A DNA stretch of 64,000 bases from Ensifer sp. USDA 6670. GTDB taxonomy: Bacteria > Pseudomonadota > Alphaproteobacteria > Rhizobiales > Rhizobiaceae. The notes under the pieces are model-generated. The model saw only the letters and a list, made by a program, of their open reading frames with translations. It was not told the DNA's origin and ran no database searches. How positions within the stretch are numbered: position 1 is the stretch's first letter; every line of letters starts with the position of its first letter. Made by a program: the position numbers and the translations under genes. The DNA lies in the NCBI GenBank assembly GCA_000421085.1, contig ATWE01000001.1:434001-498000 (forward strand), written 5' to 3'. Shown piece by piece: positions 41,265 through 49,604 of the stretch.

Positions 41265-41906
41265 ATGTCCGAGCATCATCATGGGCATGGCGACGACCAC
41301 GGTCATCACCACGACAACCATCTGACCGACATGGAAGCCCGGGTAAAAGCGCTGGAGACGGTGCTGACGGAAAAGGGTTTGATCGATCCTGCGGCGATCG
41401 ACGCGATCGTCGACGCGTACGAGACGAAGGTGGGACCGCGAAACGGCGCGCGCGTCGTGGCCAAGGCCTGGAGCGATGCCGATTTTGCCGATTGGCTAAG
41501 ACGCGACGCGACCGCGGCGATCGCCAGCCTCGGTTTCACCGGGCGCCAGGGCGAGCACATGCGCGCTGTGTTCAACACGCCCGAAACGCACAACCTCATC
41601 GTCTGCACGCTGTGCTCCTGCTATCCCTGGGCAGTGCTGGGGCTGCCGCCGGTCTGGTACAAGGCGGCGCCCTATCGTTCGCGCGCCGTCATCGATCCCC
41701 GCGGCGTGCTTGCCGAATTCGGGCTCGAGCTGTCGCCGGAAAAGAAGGTCCGTGTCTGGGATTCGACCGCCGAGCTGCGTTACCTCGTCGTGCCGGAGCG
41801 GCCGGAGGGGACCGACGGCTTCGGCGAGGACGCTCTGGCAGAGCTCGTGACGCGCGATTCCATGATCGGCACAGGGCTCGCCCTTTCGCCGGAGGGTGTG
41901 CGATGA
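41265..41906 (+). CDS. nthA: nitrile hydratase alpha subunit, cobalt type
   Basis: This 213-residue protein holds the metal-binding claw [10 protein letters not shown] near 112-121. The C-T-L-C-S-C form is typical of cobalt enzymes, with two Cys to be oxidised to sulfinic/sulfenic acid. It hydrates nitriles to amides with the beta subunit. The first 19 residues contain nine His ([19 protein letters not shown]), an unusual extension that may hold cobalt for insertion. Start ATG at 41265 follows AGGAGCC. The stop overlaps the beta-subunit start. Confidence 0.95.
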   Translation: MSEHHHGHGDDHGHHHDNHLTDMEARVKALETVLTEKGLIDPAAIDAIVDAYETKVGPRNGARVVAKAWSDADFADWLRRDATAAIASLGFTGRQGEHMRAVFNTPETHNLIVCTLCSCYPWAVLGLPPVWYKAAPYRSRAVIDPRGVLAEFGLELSPEKKVRVWDSTAELRYLVVPERPEGTDGFGEDALAELVTRDSMIGTGLALSPEGVR

Positions 41907-42562
41907 ACGGCCCGCATGATCTCGGCGGCCAGCATGGCATGGGCCCGATCGCTCCGGAACGCAATGAGCCCGTTTTCCATGCCGAGTGGGAGAAACGGGC
42001 GCTCGGCATCACGCTTTCCTGTGGTGCTTTCGGTGCCTGGACGCTGGACGAAAGCCGGCACGCGCGCGAAAGCCTGCCCCCGGCTACCTATCTTTCGGCA
42101 AGCTATTATGAAATCTGGACACGGGCGCTGGAAAGGCTTCTCAAGCGCCATGGCTTCGTGACGCAGGCTGAGCTCGAAGCCGGCCATATGCTCGACAAGG
42201 GGCGCGAGCCGAAACAGGTGCTCACAGCGGACATGGTGGCCGGCGTGCTCGCCAAGGGCGGGCCATGCGACCGGCCGGTTGAAGCGCGGCCGCGTTTTGC
42301 CGCCGGCGACAGAGTGCGTACGAAGAACTTCAATCCGGAGAGCCATACGCGCCTGCCGCGCTACGCCCGCGCCAGGACAGGCATGGTGGAGGCTGTGCAG
42401 GGCAGCTTCGTCTTCCCGGACGACAACGCCCACGGCAAGGGCGAGAACCCGCAATGGCTCTACACGGTGGTCTTCGATGCCAGCGAGATCTGGGGTGAGG
42501 GCGCGGACCCGACGCTTGCCGTCTCCATCGATGCCTGGGAGAGCTATCTTGAACACGCTTAG
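41903..42562 (+). CDS. nthB: nitrile hydratase beta subunit
   Basis: This 219-residue partner of NthA begins [16 protein letters not shown], the family-typical start. It has the conserved [13 protein letters not shown] region and a C-terminal SH3-like barrel [36 protein letters not shown], ending in [19 protein letters not shown]. The two subunits form the catalytic heterodimer. Its ATG overlaps the alpha stop (ATGA). The following accessory gene begins inside its 3' end. Confidence 0.95.
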   Translation: MNGPHDLGGQHGMGPIAPERNEPVFHAEWEKRALGITLSCGAFGAWTLDESRHARESLPPATYLSASYYEIWTRALERLLKRHGFVTQAELEAGHMLDKGREPKQVLTADMVAGVLAKGGPCDRPVEARPRFAAGDRVRTKNFNPESHTRLPRYARARTGMVEAVQGSFVFPDDNAHGKGENPQWLYTVVFDASEIWGEGADPTLAVSIDAWESYLEHA

Positions 42563-42935
42563 TTCGACGCCTGCTCTTCCCCGTTCCCCGCTTCTGGCTT
42601 CGGCGGAATTGCCGAGATCGCGCGAGGGCGATCCCGTCTTTGCCGAGCCCTGGCAGGCGGTCGCCTTCGCCATGACCGTGCGGCTTCATGAGCAGGGCGT
42701 GTTTTCATGGAGCGAATGGGCGGAAGCGCTTTCGGCCGAGCTCTACAAGCCCGGCCGCAGGGCGGACGGCAGCGACTATTACGATTGCTGGGTTGCGGCG
42801 CTGAGCCGTCTGGTAACGGAACTCTCCATCGCCTCCGGCCCCGAACTGGAAGCGCTGGTCACCAGCTGGCAGCGCGCAGCGGAAGCGACGCCGCACGGAA
42901 CCCCAATTGCGCTCGCGAACGATCCTCTGCGTTGA
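42549..42935 (+). CDS. nitrile hydratase accessory (activator) protein
   Basis: This 128-residue protein resembles the N-terminal part of the beta subunit: DPVFAEPWQAVAFAMTVRLHEQGVFSWSEWAEALSAELYK, then DYYDCWVAALSRLVTELSI. It is the usual metallochaperone of cobalt nitrile hydratases, which swaps the alpha subunit to deliver cobalt. The start is taken as TTG at 42549, with GGGAG 7 bases upstream, overlapping the beta stop by 14 bases. No better start is in frame before the conserved part. Confidence 0.88.
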   Translation: MNTLSSTPALPRSPLLASAELPRSREGDPVFAEPWQAVAFAMTVRLHEQGVFSWSEWAEALSAELYKPGRRADGSDYYDCWVAALSRLVTELSIASGPELEALVTSWQRAAEATPHGTPIALANDPLR

Positions 42936-42954
42936 GGCCTCGCCCGCCGTTCCA

Positions 42955-43764
42955 TCAAGAGCGCTCTGACCCCTCGAATTGGCGATAACATTCGTCGGCA
43001 ATCTTCTGCAGCAGTTCGCGCGGCACTTCGCCGGTTACGGCATAGCCGATTTCGCCGTCGATCCAGTAGAAGGTCTCGACATTTCCGTGGCTGGCGATCC
43101 GGAAGCTCGTTTCGCGGTTTTCGGGGTTGCGGCCGAGAAGCACCGTCAGCCTCCCGCCGGTCCCGTCTTCATACATCAGCATCGCGCCTGCCTTGCCATT
43201 GACCGGGATGAGCCGTCCTCCGACGAGCGAGAAGCCGAGCGATGAAAGATCGGGGATTTTCAGCGCATAGTCGAGACGCTTGCCAAGCCATGTGGCGAGA
43301 TGATCCCGCTCGCCGGCGCCGACCTCCACGGGGTGGCGCACTTCGCTGGCATAGATCAGGAAAGCCGACTGCGCCTGCCGGGGGAGAGCCTCGGAGGCCG
43401 CCGCAGCCAATTGCGATTGCGGGACGATGAGATCGCGTGCGTAGGCGCCGGCGAGCGCGCCTGCAGCGAAGATCAGAAAGCCGGCGGCGAGGCGCCGCAG
43501 CCTGAGCGCGGGCGATGCGGAACCGGTGCCTCCTGCCGTGCGGCGGGCCATTATCAGCGCTCGGTCGTTTTCGCCGTTGCGCGCATAGGAGGCGAAATTT
43601 TGTTTCAGTGCCGCCGCCTGGGTCTGCCACTGGCGCACCTCCTCGGCCCTTGCCGGGTGCCTTTCCAACCAGGACTCGACGCGTTCACGTTCCGGTGGGC
43701 TCAATTGGCCGTCCACATAGGCGTGCAGTTCGTCTTCGGAGACGGTTTCGAATTCGTCGGTCAT
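42955..43764 (-). CDS. anti-sigma factor for the ECF sigma factor
   Basis: This 269-residue membrane protein has an N-terminal cytoplasmic sigma-binding part (SEDELHAYVDGQLSPPERERVESWLERHPARAEEVRQW). It has no H-x3-C-x2-C zinc motif. One transmembrane segment is near 92-110 (LAAGFLIFAAGALAGAY), followed by a periplasmic domain of about 160 residues. It would hold the sigma factor inactive until a periplasmic signal arrives. Its ATG overlaps the sigma stop by four bases. The layout fits the FecR-unrelated anti-sigma group of rhizobia. Confidence 0.9.
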   Translation of the reverse strand: MTDEFETVSEDELHAYVDGQLSPPERERVESWLERHPARAEEVRQWQTQAAALKQNFASYARNGENDRALIMARRTAGGTGSASPALRLRRLAAGFLIFAAGALAGAYARDLIVPQSQLAAAASEALPRQAQSAFLIYASEVRHPVEVGAGERDHLATWLGKRLDYALKIPDLSSLGFSLVGGRLIPVNGKAGAMLMYEDGTGGRLTVLLGRNPENRETSFRIASHGNVETFYWIDGEIGYAVTGEVPRELLQKIADECYRQFEGSERS

Positions 43765-44315
43765 TTCGGTCTCCGCAGGGCGATCACGTTATCGTCCTTC
43801 ATCGCTTCGGCAAGCTGGCGGCGGGCTCGCGACAGGCGGGACATCACGGTCCCGATCGGGATTTCCATCATGTCGGCCACGTCCTGGTAGCGATAACCCT
43901 CTATGACAACGAGCATCAAGACGGCGCGATTGTCGGCCGAGAGCCGCTCGAGCCCGCGCATCAGGCGTTGCCGCTCCAGGGGATCCGCATCGTTCTCCTC
44001 CGCACGAAGGCCGAGTGCCTCGTCGAACTCCACTTCCGGATGCTGGGCGCGGCGGCGGTGGCCGTTGCGGAAAAGATTGGTCATGATGGTGAAGGCCCAG
44101 GCGCGCAGGTTCACGCCCCGCCATTGTTCACGTCTTGCGAGCACTTTCTCGACGCAGTCCTGCAACAGATCTTCGCCGTCGGGATCGGAGTGGGCGAGGC
44201 TGCGCGAATAGCGCCTGAGCGCCGGCATCAACTCCAGGACCTCTTCCTCGAAAGCATCAGGGGGGGCGGGATCGGCCCGCGCCCCTGTTTCCGGACCGTC
44301 AGGGCCGTGCGACAT
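43761..44315 (-). CDS. rpoE1: ECF RNA polymerase sigma factor
   Basis: This 184-residue sigma-70 family protein has only regions 2 and 4: EDLLQDCVEKVLARREQWRGVNLRAWAFTIMTNLFRNGHRRR (region 2.1-2.4) and ERLSADNRAVLMLVVIEGYRYQDVADMMEIPIGTVMSRLSRARRQLAEAM (region 4 with helix-turn-helix). It overlaps the upstream secreted-protein gene by 17 bases and the downstream anti-sigma gene by 4, so all three are one operon. The gene name is from remembered synteny with S. meliloti and should be treated as likely, not proven. Confidence 0.93.
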   Translation of the reverse strand: MSHGPDGPETGARADPAPPDAFEEEVLELMPALRRYSRSLAHSDPDGEDLLQDCVEKVLARREQWRGVNLRAWAFTIMTNLFRNGHRRRAQHPEVEFDEALGLRAEENDADPLERQRLMRGLERLSADNRAVLMLVVIEGYRYQDVADMMEIPIGTVMSRLSRARRQLAEAMKDDNVIALRRPK

Positions 44316-44673
44316 CCCATTCGCCCTTCACGCCATCGCCGGTAACGTCACCCATCTTCTTGTCCTTTACCCAGAAATAAAGCGGCATCCCGTCCTTCGC
44401 CCATTGCCTGGTGCCGTCCTTTCGCTCAACGATCGAATAGGCACCCTCGGCTGCTGCGTCGCCTTCCACCATGAAGGGCGGCCAATTCTTGGCGCAGGCA
44501 TCATAGCAGGCGGAGACGCCTTTCTGGTCGTCCTTGTAGGTGTAGAGCGTCATTCCGTTTTCAGCGGCGAGCACGGGGCCTTTTTCCGATTCGACCGTTT
44601 TCACCGGCGGAGCGGCGAAGGCGGCGGCGGCCGTGGCAAGCGAAATGGCGATGGTCAACGCAAGCGTTCTCAT
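44299..44673 (-). CDS. secreted COG4315-type repeat protein
   Basis: This 124-residue protein has a signal peptide (MRTLALTIAISLATAAAAFA|A). It carries two copies of the COG4315/PF03640-type unit: GPVLAAENGMTLYTYKDDQKGVSACYDACAKNWPPF with its paired Cys, and DGTRQWAKDGMPLYFWVKDKKMGDVTGDGV. These secreted proteins are of unknown function, though a link to redox or electron transfer is often suggested. It is the first gene of the sigma operon, with a GGAATAA...CGT box upstream. Confidence 0.88.
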   Translation of the reverse strand: MRTLALTIAISLATAAAAFAAPPVKTVESEKGPVLAAENGMTLYTYKDDQKGVSACYDACAKNWPPFMVEGDAAAEGAYSIVERKDGTRQWAKDGMPLYFWVKDKKMGDVTGDGVKGEWDVARP

Positions 44674-44738
44674 GGTCGTTTCCTCTCAACATATCTTCAA
44701 CGCAGAACCGCGCGCACGTGCGGGCTCGAGGATAAGAC

Positions 44739-44761
44739 ACGGAGGGCTATGGATTTATTCC
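44739..44761 (-). promoter_or_regulatory. candidate ECF-type promoter of the sigma operon
   Basis: On the minus strand, GGAATAA (44761-44755) and CGT (44741-44739) are placed with 15 bases between GGAAT and CGT. This ECF-like layout would fit autoregulation by the operon's own sigma factor. It lies about 65 bases before the first gene. Confidence 0.45.
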
Positions 44762-44797
44762 GGCGCGGGTGACGTAAGAGCCGCCGCTTGAATTCAC

Positions 44798-45892
44798 TCA
44801 CGCCCGGTCGGCGACGAAGCGGGCGAGCGCGGGGCCGACCAGCGTGATTACGAGCAGACGGGCGGTCTGCAAGGCCATCACGAAAGGAAGATCGACATTG
44901 CTGGAGGCGGCGATGACCGCGATCGAATCGAGTCCGCCGGGGCTGGTCGCGAGATAGGCGGTCAGCGGATCGATGCCGGCGACCTTGATGAGCAACAGCG
45001 CAAGAAGGCCGGAAAAGGATATCAGCACGACGATGGAGACGATCGTCGGCATCAGGGCGCGGCGGGCGTGCGCCAGAATTGCCCGCGTGAAGCCGAGGCC
45101 GATATTCCAGCCGAGCAACGCGAAAGAGAGCGCCAGCAGCCATTGCGGCAGTTCGATCGTAAGCGTTCCGGTGATGTTGAGGGCCGAACCGACGGCAAAG
45201 GGCACGAGGAAGGCGCCGGCCGGCACACGCAATATCTTGCCAAGGAAGCCGCCCGCGATTCCGACGGCGAGCGTCATGAAGAAAGGCAGACCGGCAATCG
45301 GGGCAAACCAGTGGATTGCCGTTTCGGCTTCGACGCCGCTCACCCAGAGATGCGACACGATGGTCGCAGTGCTGGCAACGAAGACGACGCGCAGATATTG
45401 CATGAAGGCGACGAGCCGGGCGTCCGCACCGTAGGCATCGGCCATCAGGAGCATCGTCGAGGCGGCGCCTGCCGACGAGCCCCAGATCGCAGTCGTGCCC
45501 GGCAGGATACCCATCCGGGTGATCGTCCAGCCGCAGAGCGTGCTGACGCCGATCACCGACAGAATGATGGCGAGAAAGAGGAGCCAATTGCCGGAAAAGG
45601 TCACGAGGAGATCGGGGCTCATCGAAGCGGCGATCATCATCGCCAGCACGACCTGAACGCAAAAGAAGAGCTGTCGCGGCAGCCGGATCGTTCCGCCATT
45701 CATGCCGACGAGCGCACCGGCGATCATCGGCCCCATCAGCAGACCCGCGGGAATTCCGATCATTTCGAGGACGCCGGCCAAGACGGCGGAGAGCAGGGCC
45801 AGCAGGCACCACTGCCAAACGGCGGACAGACGTCCCAGTCCGCCGTTCTGGGTCAGCATCGGGGTTGAGGGCTGTTCCGGCTTCAAGGTCAT
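44798..45892 (-). CDS. AbrB family membrane protein
   Basis: This 364-residue protein has 9 to 10 hydrophobic segments and two related halves (GVLEMIGIPAGLLMGPMIAGALVG and ...IGLGFTRAI...ATSPGGLDSIAVIAASS), typical of the PF05145 membrane family. It is not the DNA-binding AbrB. Family members are sometimes called ammonia monooxygenase-like and may be transporters. ATG at 45892 follows CGGAGA; an internal ATG at residue 12 is possible. It is divergent from the RecD-like helicase gene. Function unknown. Confidence 0.87.
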   Translation of the reverse strand: MTLKPEQPSTPMLTQNGGLGRLSAVWQWCLLALLSAVLAGVLEMIGIPAGLLMGPMIAGALVGMNGGTIRLPRQLFFCVQVVLAMMIAASMSPDLLVTFSGNWLLFLAIILSVIGVSTLCGWTITRMGILPGTTAIWGSSAGAASTMLLMADAYGADARLVAFMQYLRVVFVASTATIVSHLWVSGVEAETAIHWFAPIAGLPFFMTLAVGIAGGFLGKILRVPAGAFLVPFAVGSALNITGTLTIELPQWLLALSFALLGWNIGLGFTRAILAHARRALMPTIVSIVVLISFSGLLALLLIKVAGIDPLTAYLATSPGGLDSIAVIAASSNVDLPFVMALQTARLLVITLVGPALARFVADRA

Positions 45893-46133
45893 TCTCCGGC
45901 GGGCGGCGCGGCTGCCTGCACACTGTATGCAGCGCACCGTTGGTAGCAGGATCGGCCGCCCCGATTCAAGGTGCAGTGCAAAAAACTGTGCCACGGCCGT
46001 TTTGCCGATGGTTGTCCACATAGTCGGTGATTGCGCACGCGACGGCGGCCGCATAGCAGCGACTCACGAGCTTGCTCGGCTGGCGGCCAAATCCGCACTT
46101 GCGCCGGGCGGCCGAATCCTGACACTCAAGGTC

Positions 46134-47261
46134 ATGCAGTTCGCTCCGCAACAGGATGAGGCCCTGAAGGCCGTTTCGCAGTGGTTGAAGGGAGGCCGTT
46201 CTCAGCTCTTCCGGCTGTTCGGCTATGCCGGCACCGGCAAGACGACGCTCGCCCGCCATTTTGCAGAAAATGTCGATGGCGAGGTGGTGTTCGCCGCCTT
46301 CACCGGCAAGGCCGCGCAGGTGCTGCGCTCCAAGGGGGCCACGAACGCCAAGACGATCCACTCGCTGATCTACCGACCGCGCGGCGAGGAGGAAGTGGAG
46401 GACGAGGAGACCGGCAAGACCTCGATCGCGCCGATGTTCGCCATCAATCGCCAGAGCCCTGTCGCGAAAGCGGCGCTGATCATCGTCGACGAATGCTCGA
46501 TGGTGGACGAAGCGCTCGGCAAGGATCTGATGAGCTTCGGCACGCCGATCCTGGTTCTTGGCGACCCCGGACAATTGCCGCCGGTTTCCGGCGGCGGCTA
46601 CTTCACCAATCACGAACCGGATTTTCTCCTGACGGATATCCACCGCCAGGCGAGGGACAATCCTATTATCCAGCTCGCCATGCAGGTGCGCGAGGGCAAG
46701 GAGATCATGCACGGCGACTACGGCACCGCCCAGGTCATCTCCAAGGGGCAGGTGACACAGCCTCTGGTGCTGGAAGCCGACCAGGTATTGGTGGGGACCA
46801 ACAGGACACGGCGGCGCTATAACCAGCGGCTTCGCGAACTGAAAGGCTTTACCAGCGAATATCCGCAGTCCGGCGACAAGCTCGTGTGCCTTCGCAACGA
46901 TCCGGCCAAGGGGCTGCTCAACGGTTCGCTCTGGCAGGTGATGAGCTCGTCAAAGGAGACGGTCAAGCCAGGGATCAATCTGATGATCCGCCCGGAAGAC
47001 GACGACATGGATCGCGGCGCCGCCAAGATCAAGCTCCTGAAGGCGGCTTTCGAGGACGTCGAGGGCGAAATCCCCTGGTCCACGCGCAAGCGTTACGACG
47101 AGTTCGATTACGGCTACGCGCTCACCGTGCACAAGGCCCAGGGCTCGCAATGGAACAACGTCGTGCTTTTCGACGAGAGCTGGGCTTTCCGCGATACGCG
47201 CGAACGCTGGCTCTACACGGCGATCACACGCGCGGCCGAGCGGTTGACGATCGTGCGGTAA
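46134..47261 (+). CDS. RecD-like SF1B DNA helicase
   Basis: This 375-residue ATPase has Walker A GYAGTGKTT (30-38), Ia AFTGKAAQVLRSKG, Walker B ALIIVDECSMVDEALGKDL, motif III LVLGDPGQLPPV, motif IV DIHRQA, and the C-terminal UvrD_C_2 motif GYALTVHKAQGSQWNNVVLF...RWLYTAITRAAERL. It is a short stand-alone form without the RecBC partners, similar to RecD2-type or viral-like helicases, and probably moves 5'-3'. ATG at 46134 is chosen; the frame from 45702 has no support. Confidence 0.9.
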   Translation: MQFAPQQDEALKAVSQWLKGGRSQLFRLFGYAGTGKTTLARHFAENVDGEVVFAAFTGKAAQVLRSKGATNAKTIHSLIYRPRGEEEVEDEETGKTSIAPMFAINRQSPVAKAALIIVDECSMVDEALGKDLMSFGTPILVLGDPGQLPPVSGGGYFTNHEPDFLLTDIHRQARDNPIIQLAMQVREGKEIMHGDYGTAQVISKGQVTQPLVLEADQVLVGTNRTRRRYNQRLRELKGFTSEYPQSGDKLVCLRNDPAKGLLNGSLWQVMSSSKETVKPGINLMIRPEDDDMDRGAAKIKLLKAAFEDVEGEIPWSTRKRYDEFDYGYALTVHKAQGSQWNNVVLFDESWAFRDTRERWLYTAITRAAERLTIVR

Positions 47262-47310
47262 AGGCTCGGCCTTCCTTCATGCCCCAGTGGTTTGCCTCCG
47301 CCATCTTTCG

Positions 47311-49212
47311 CTAATAAGTCGGTGCGATCTGCAATTGCGGCAGCGGCCGCGGGGCGGTCTTCGTCAGGTCAGGCCCGTCATCGCCCCATTTCTTTCCCTC
47401 ACCGATAAGATCTTCGAGAAGGTGCACCGCCTCTTCGCGCTCCGCCTTGCTTGCGAAGCGGTAAGAGGGCGGCTTCGACGCAGGGTCGCGGGCGAGCGCG
47501 TAGGCGGGCTCGTAGTCGGGGATCTTCGGTCGGTAGGCGTCGCTCGCGGCAATATCGATGGTGTAGCGCTGGAGTGCCGAGGCGAGATTGCGCCAGCGGA
47601 TCCAGTAATGGTTCTCGAAGGAAAACCGGGCGAATGCCTCGCCGGCGGCCGTGCCTTTTTTCGAGACGGCCGCGAGGACCTCTTTCGACATGGCGAGGTT
47701 CAGGCCACCTTCCTGCGGACTCAACGAGACATGGACGATGCGTTCGCGATGCCCGGGCGCGCGTGACTGGAGGAGATCGCGCCAATTCTGCATGGTTGCG
47801 ACAATCGCAAAGACGAAGGCGCAGAGTTCGTGCACTGCCGACTTGCGTGCAATCGGCTGATAGTGCCGCTGCCATCCTTGCCGGTTGTTCTCCGGCAGGA
47901 AGACCTCCGGCCGCGAGCCGGTATCGGAGGTCTCCGGATAAACGAGATTGATGGCGAAGGTGGGCCATCGCGGCAGTGCCCTGTCGAAGAGGTGGATCGG
48001 GAAGTTGCTGCTGATGCCGCCGTCGGAGAACCAGCAGATCCGGAACGCGGCGGGCCTGGCCCTGCGTTTCTTGCCGCCGGTGGTCAAAGCTTCCGTGCTG
48101 TCCAACACGGTCTTCTGTTCGTCCTCGTCCGAAGTCGTATCTTCGGCTTCGTTTTCTCCGGCGAATCCTGGCGGGCTTTCGCGGCGGGCCGGCTCATGCA
48201 GCGGCACGGCGCTGATCAGGAGGGGGAAGCTGAGGCTCATGCGTGTTGCGACGAGGACCGGCATGTCGGCGCCATGCGGGAGCAGATAGTAATCCTCACC
48301 CGCCACGGTGACCGGCTCCCCGGCCTTCTCTACCAACCAGTCGACGACGATTTTCGGAAAAAGCGCTTCGAATTCCTTGCGCCGGAACCAGAAAAGCGCG
48401 CTTTCGAACGGCAGGCTGCGCGGCTCCTGGTGCGATATGCCAGTCGTGATCATCTTCAGGGTGACGGCCCGGTCGGAGCCCGGTTCGCCGGGGTAGCGCT
48501 CCGCCGTCCAAAGATCGCCGAAGGTGAGGGGCTGGCCCGTGGCCTTGCCGGACAATGCCTGCAGGGTTTCGTGGAGCCAATCGGTCAAGACCATCCTCGG
48601 TCCGCGCGCGGGCCGATCCGGTGCCGTGCCGGTACAGAGGCCCATCAGATTGCGGCGCAGGACACGAGCGATGCGCAGTACCGAGAACACCGCCCCTCCC
48701 AGATAGGCACAGATCGCAGCCGGCAGAGCCGCCGCCATCATGCCGGTTTGCCCCCCCACAGCATAGGCAAGACCCGTGAGTGCCGCGAGCAGCAGCAGCG
48801 TTTCGACGGGCGCGATGAGCACGACGCTTCCAAGAAGCGCAAGGCCTTTGCGAAGAACGCCGGTGTTGCCGGCGAGTGTGACGAGCAAACGGAATGCCTG
48901 CGTTGCGCCGGCCGCAGGCTGGAGGAGGCCGTTGATGAAGCCGGGCGAGGCGAGTTTCGCCGATGCCTTCGCAAGACCTTCGAAACCGACGTTCTCCTCC
49001 GGTTGAGCGATCGTCGCCTTCATCTGCTTCCGCCGATCTCCGACCGCAGCCGCCGCACAAGCCGCAGCGGCGATCGCCCCGGCAGACGTGCCGCCGATAT
49101 TCTTGAACCGGTAGTCCCGTGCAAGCGCCAGAGCGGCGTTCGGGTAGACGATACCGCTGGTGATGCCGCCCTTCATAACGAGATCGCAGTATTTGGCGGG
49201 AGTGCGGGTCAT
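47311..49212 (-). CDS. patatin-like phospholipase
   Basis: This 633-residue protein has a patatin domain with oxyanion loop GGITSG (15-20), nucleophile Ser43 in GTSAG, and catalytic Asp397 in DGGISSNFP. Between them, about residues 120-200 contain two hydrophobic helices (GLALLGSVVLIAPVETLLLLAALTGLAYAVG and AALPAAICAYLGGAVFSVL), so the enzyme is probably membrane-bound. Start ATG at 49212 follows AGGAGAC. It hydrolyses phospholipids or acylglycerols. It is divergent from the large cyclase/ATPase gene at 49605, with 392 bases between them. Confidence 0.9.
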   Translation of the reverse strand: MTRTPAKYCDLVMKGGITSGIVYPNAALALARDYRFKNIGGTSAGAIAAAACAAAAVGDRRKQMKATIAQPEENVGFEGLAKASAKLASPGFINGLLQPAAGATQAFRLLVTLAGNTGVLRKGLALLGSVVLIAPVETLLLLAALTGLAYAVGGQTGMMAAALPAAICAYLGGAVFSVLRIARVLRRNLMGLCTGTAPDRPARGPRMVLTDWLHETLQALSGKATGQPLTFGDLWTAERYPGEPGSDRAVTLKMITTGISHQEPRSLPFESALFWFRRKEFEALFPKIVVDWLVEKAGEPVTVAGEDYYLLPHGADMPVLVATRMSLSFPLLISAVPLHEPARRESPPGFAGENEAEDTTSDEDEQKTVLDSTEALTTGGKKRRARPAAFRICWFSDGGISSNFPIHLFDRALPRWPTFAINLVYPETSDTGSRPEVFLPENNRQGWQRHYQPIARKSAVHELCAFVFAIVATMQNWRDLLQSRAPGHRERIVHVSLSPQEGGLNLAMSKEVLAAVSKKGTAAGEAFARFSFENHYWIRWRNLASALQRYTIDIAASDAYRPKIPDYEPAYALARDPASKPPSYRFASKAEREEAVHLLEDLIGEGKKWGDDGPDLTKTAPRPLPQLQIAPTY

Positions 49213-49604
49213 CGATCGTCTCCTGATGCAGATCTGACGAAAAATCGTGCTCCAGGCGCCGGGTGCCTGCGCCGTCTTGCTTTTCAAGGTTGCGCTCAAA
49301 CCGCGCGGCAATCCAGTACCGCCTGCGATTACGGCGTTGTCGTTGCAGCACAGGAAGGCGCGACTTAACGCTCATCGAAGGGAAAAGGTTGCCCGGTTGC
49401 GCATTTTGCAACTGCCCGCCGATTGACATTGCCCTGACGGGCAATCAGCCTTCCCCGAGTCGGTCCCGACACCGCGTGCAGTCAGGGGTGATATTTTCCG
49501 CACGTCAGGCCGGGATCACGTCGGAAAAATGCGAGACAGATGGGTCGCCCATAGGCAGCGCCGCGCGTCTGAGCGGGCCTGGCTGGCGAATGCGGGAGTG
49601 GTGC
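49213..49604. other. divergent control region between patatin and cyclase genes
   Basis: No gene is visible in this stretch of about 390 bases. It must hold the promoters of the patatin gene and of the five-gene YcaO operon. An open frame running through from 49263 lacks a ribosome site. No clear sigma-70 box pair stood out. Confidence 0.4.

Noticed and set aside
47830-49368. 512-residue plus-strand frame opposite the patatin gene
   Set aside because: The minus strand carries a complete patatin domain with oxyanion loop, Ser and Asp; the plus frame has no motif.
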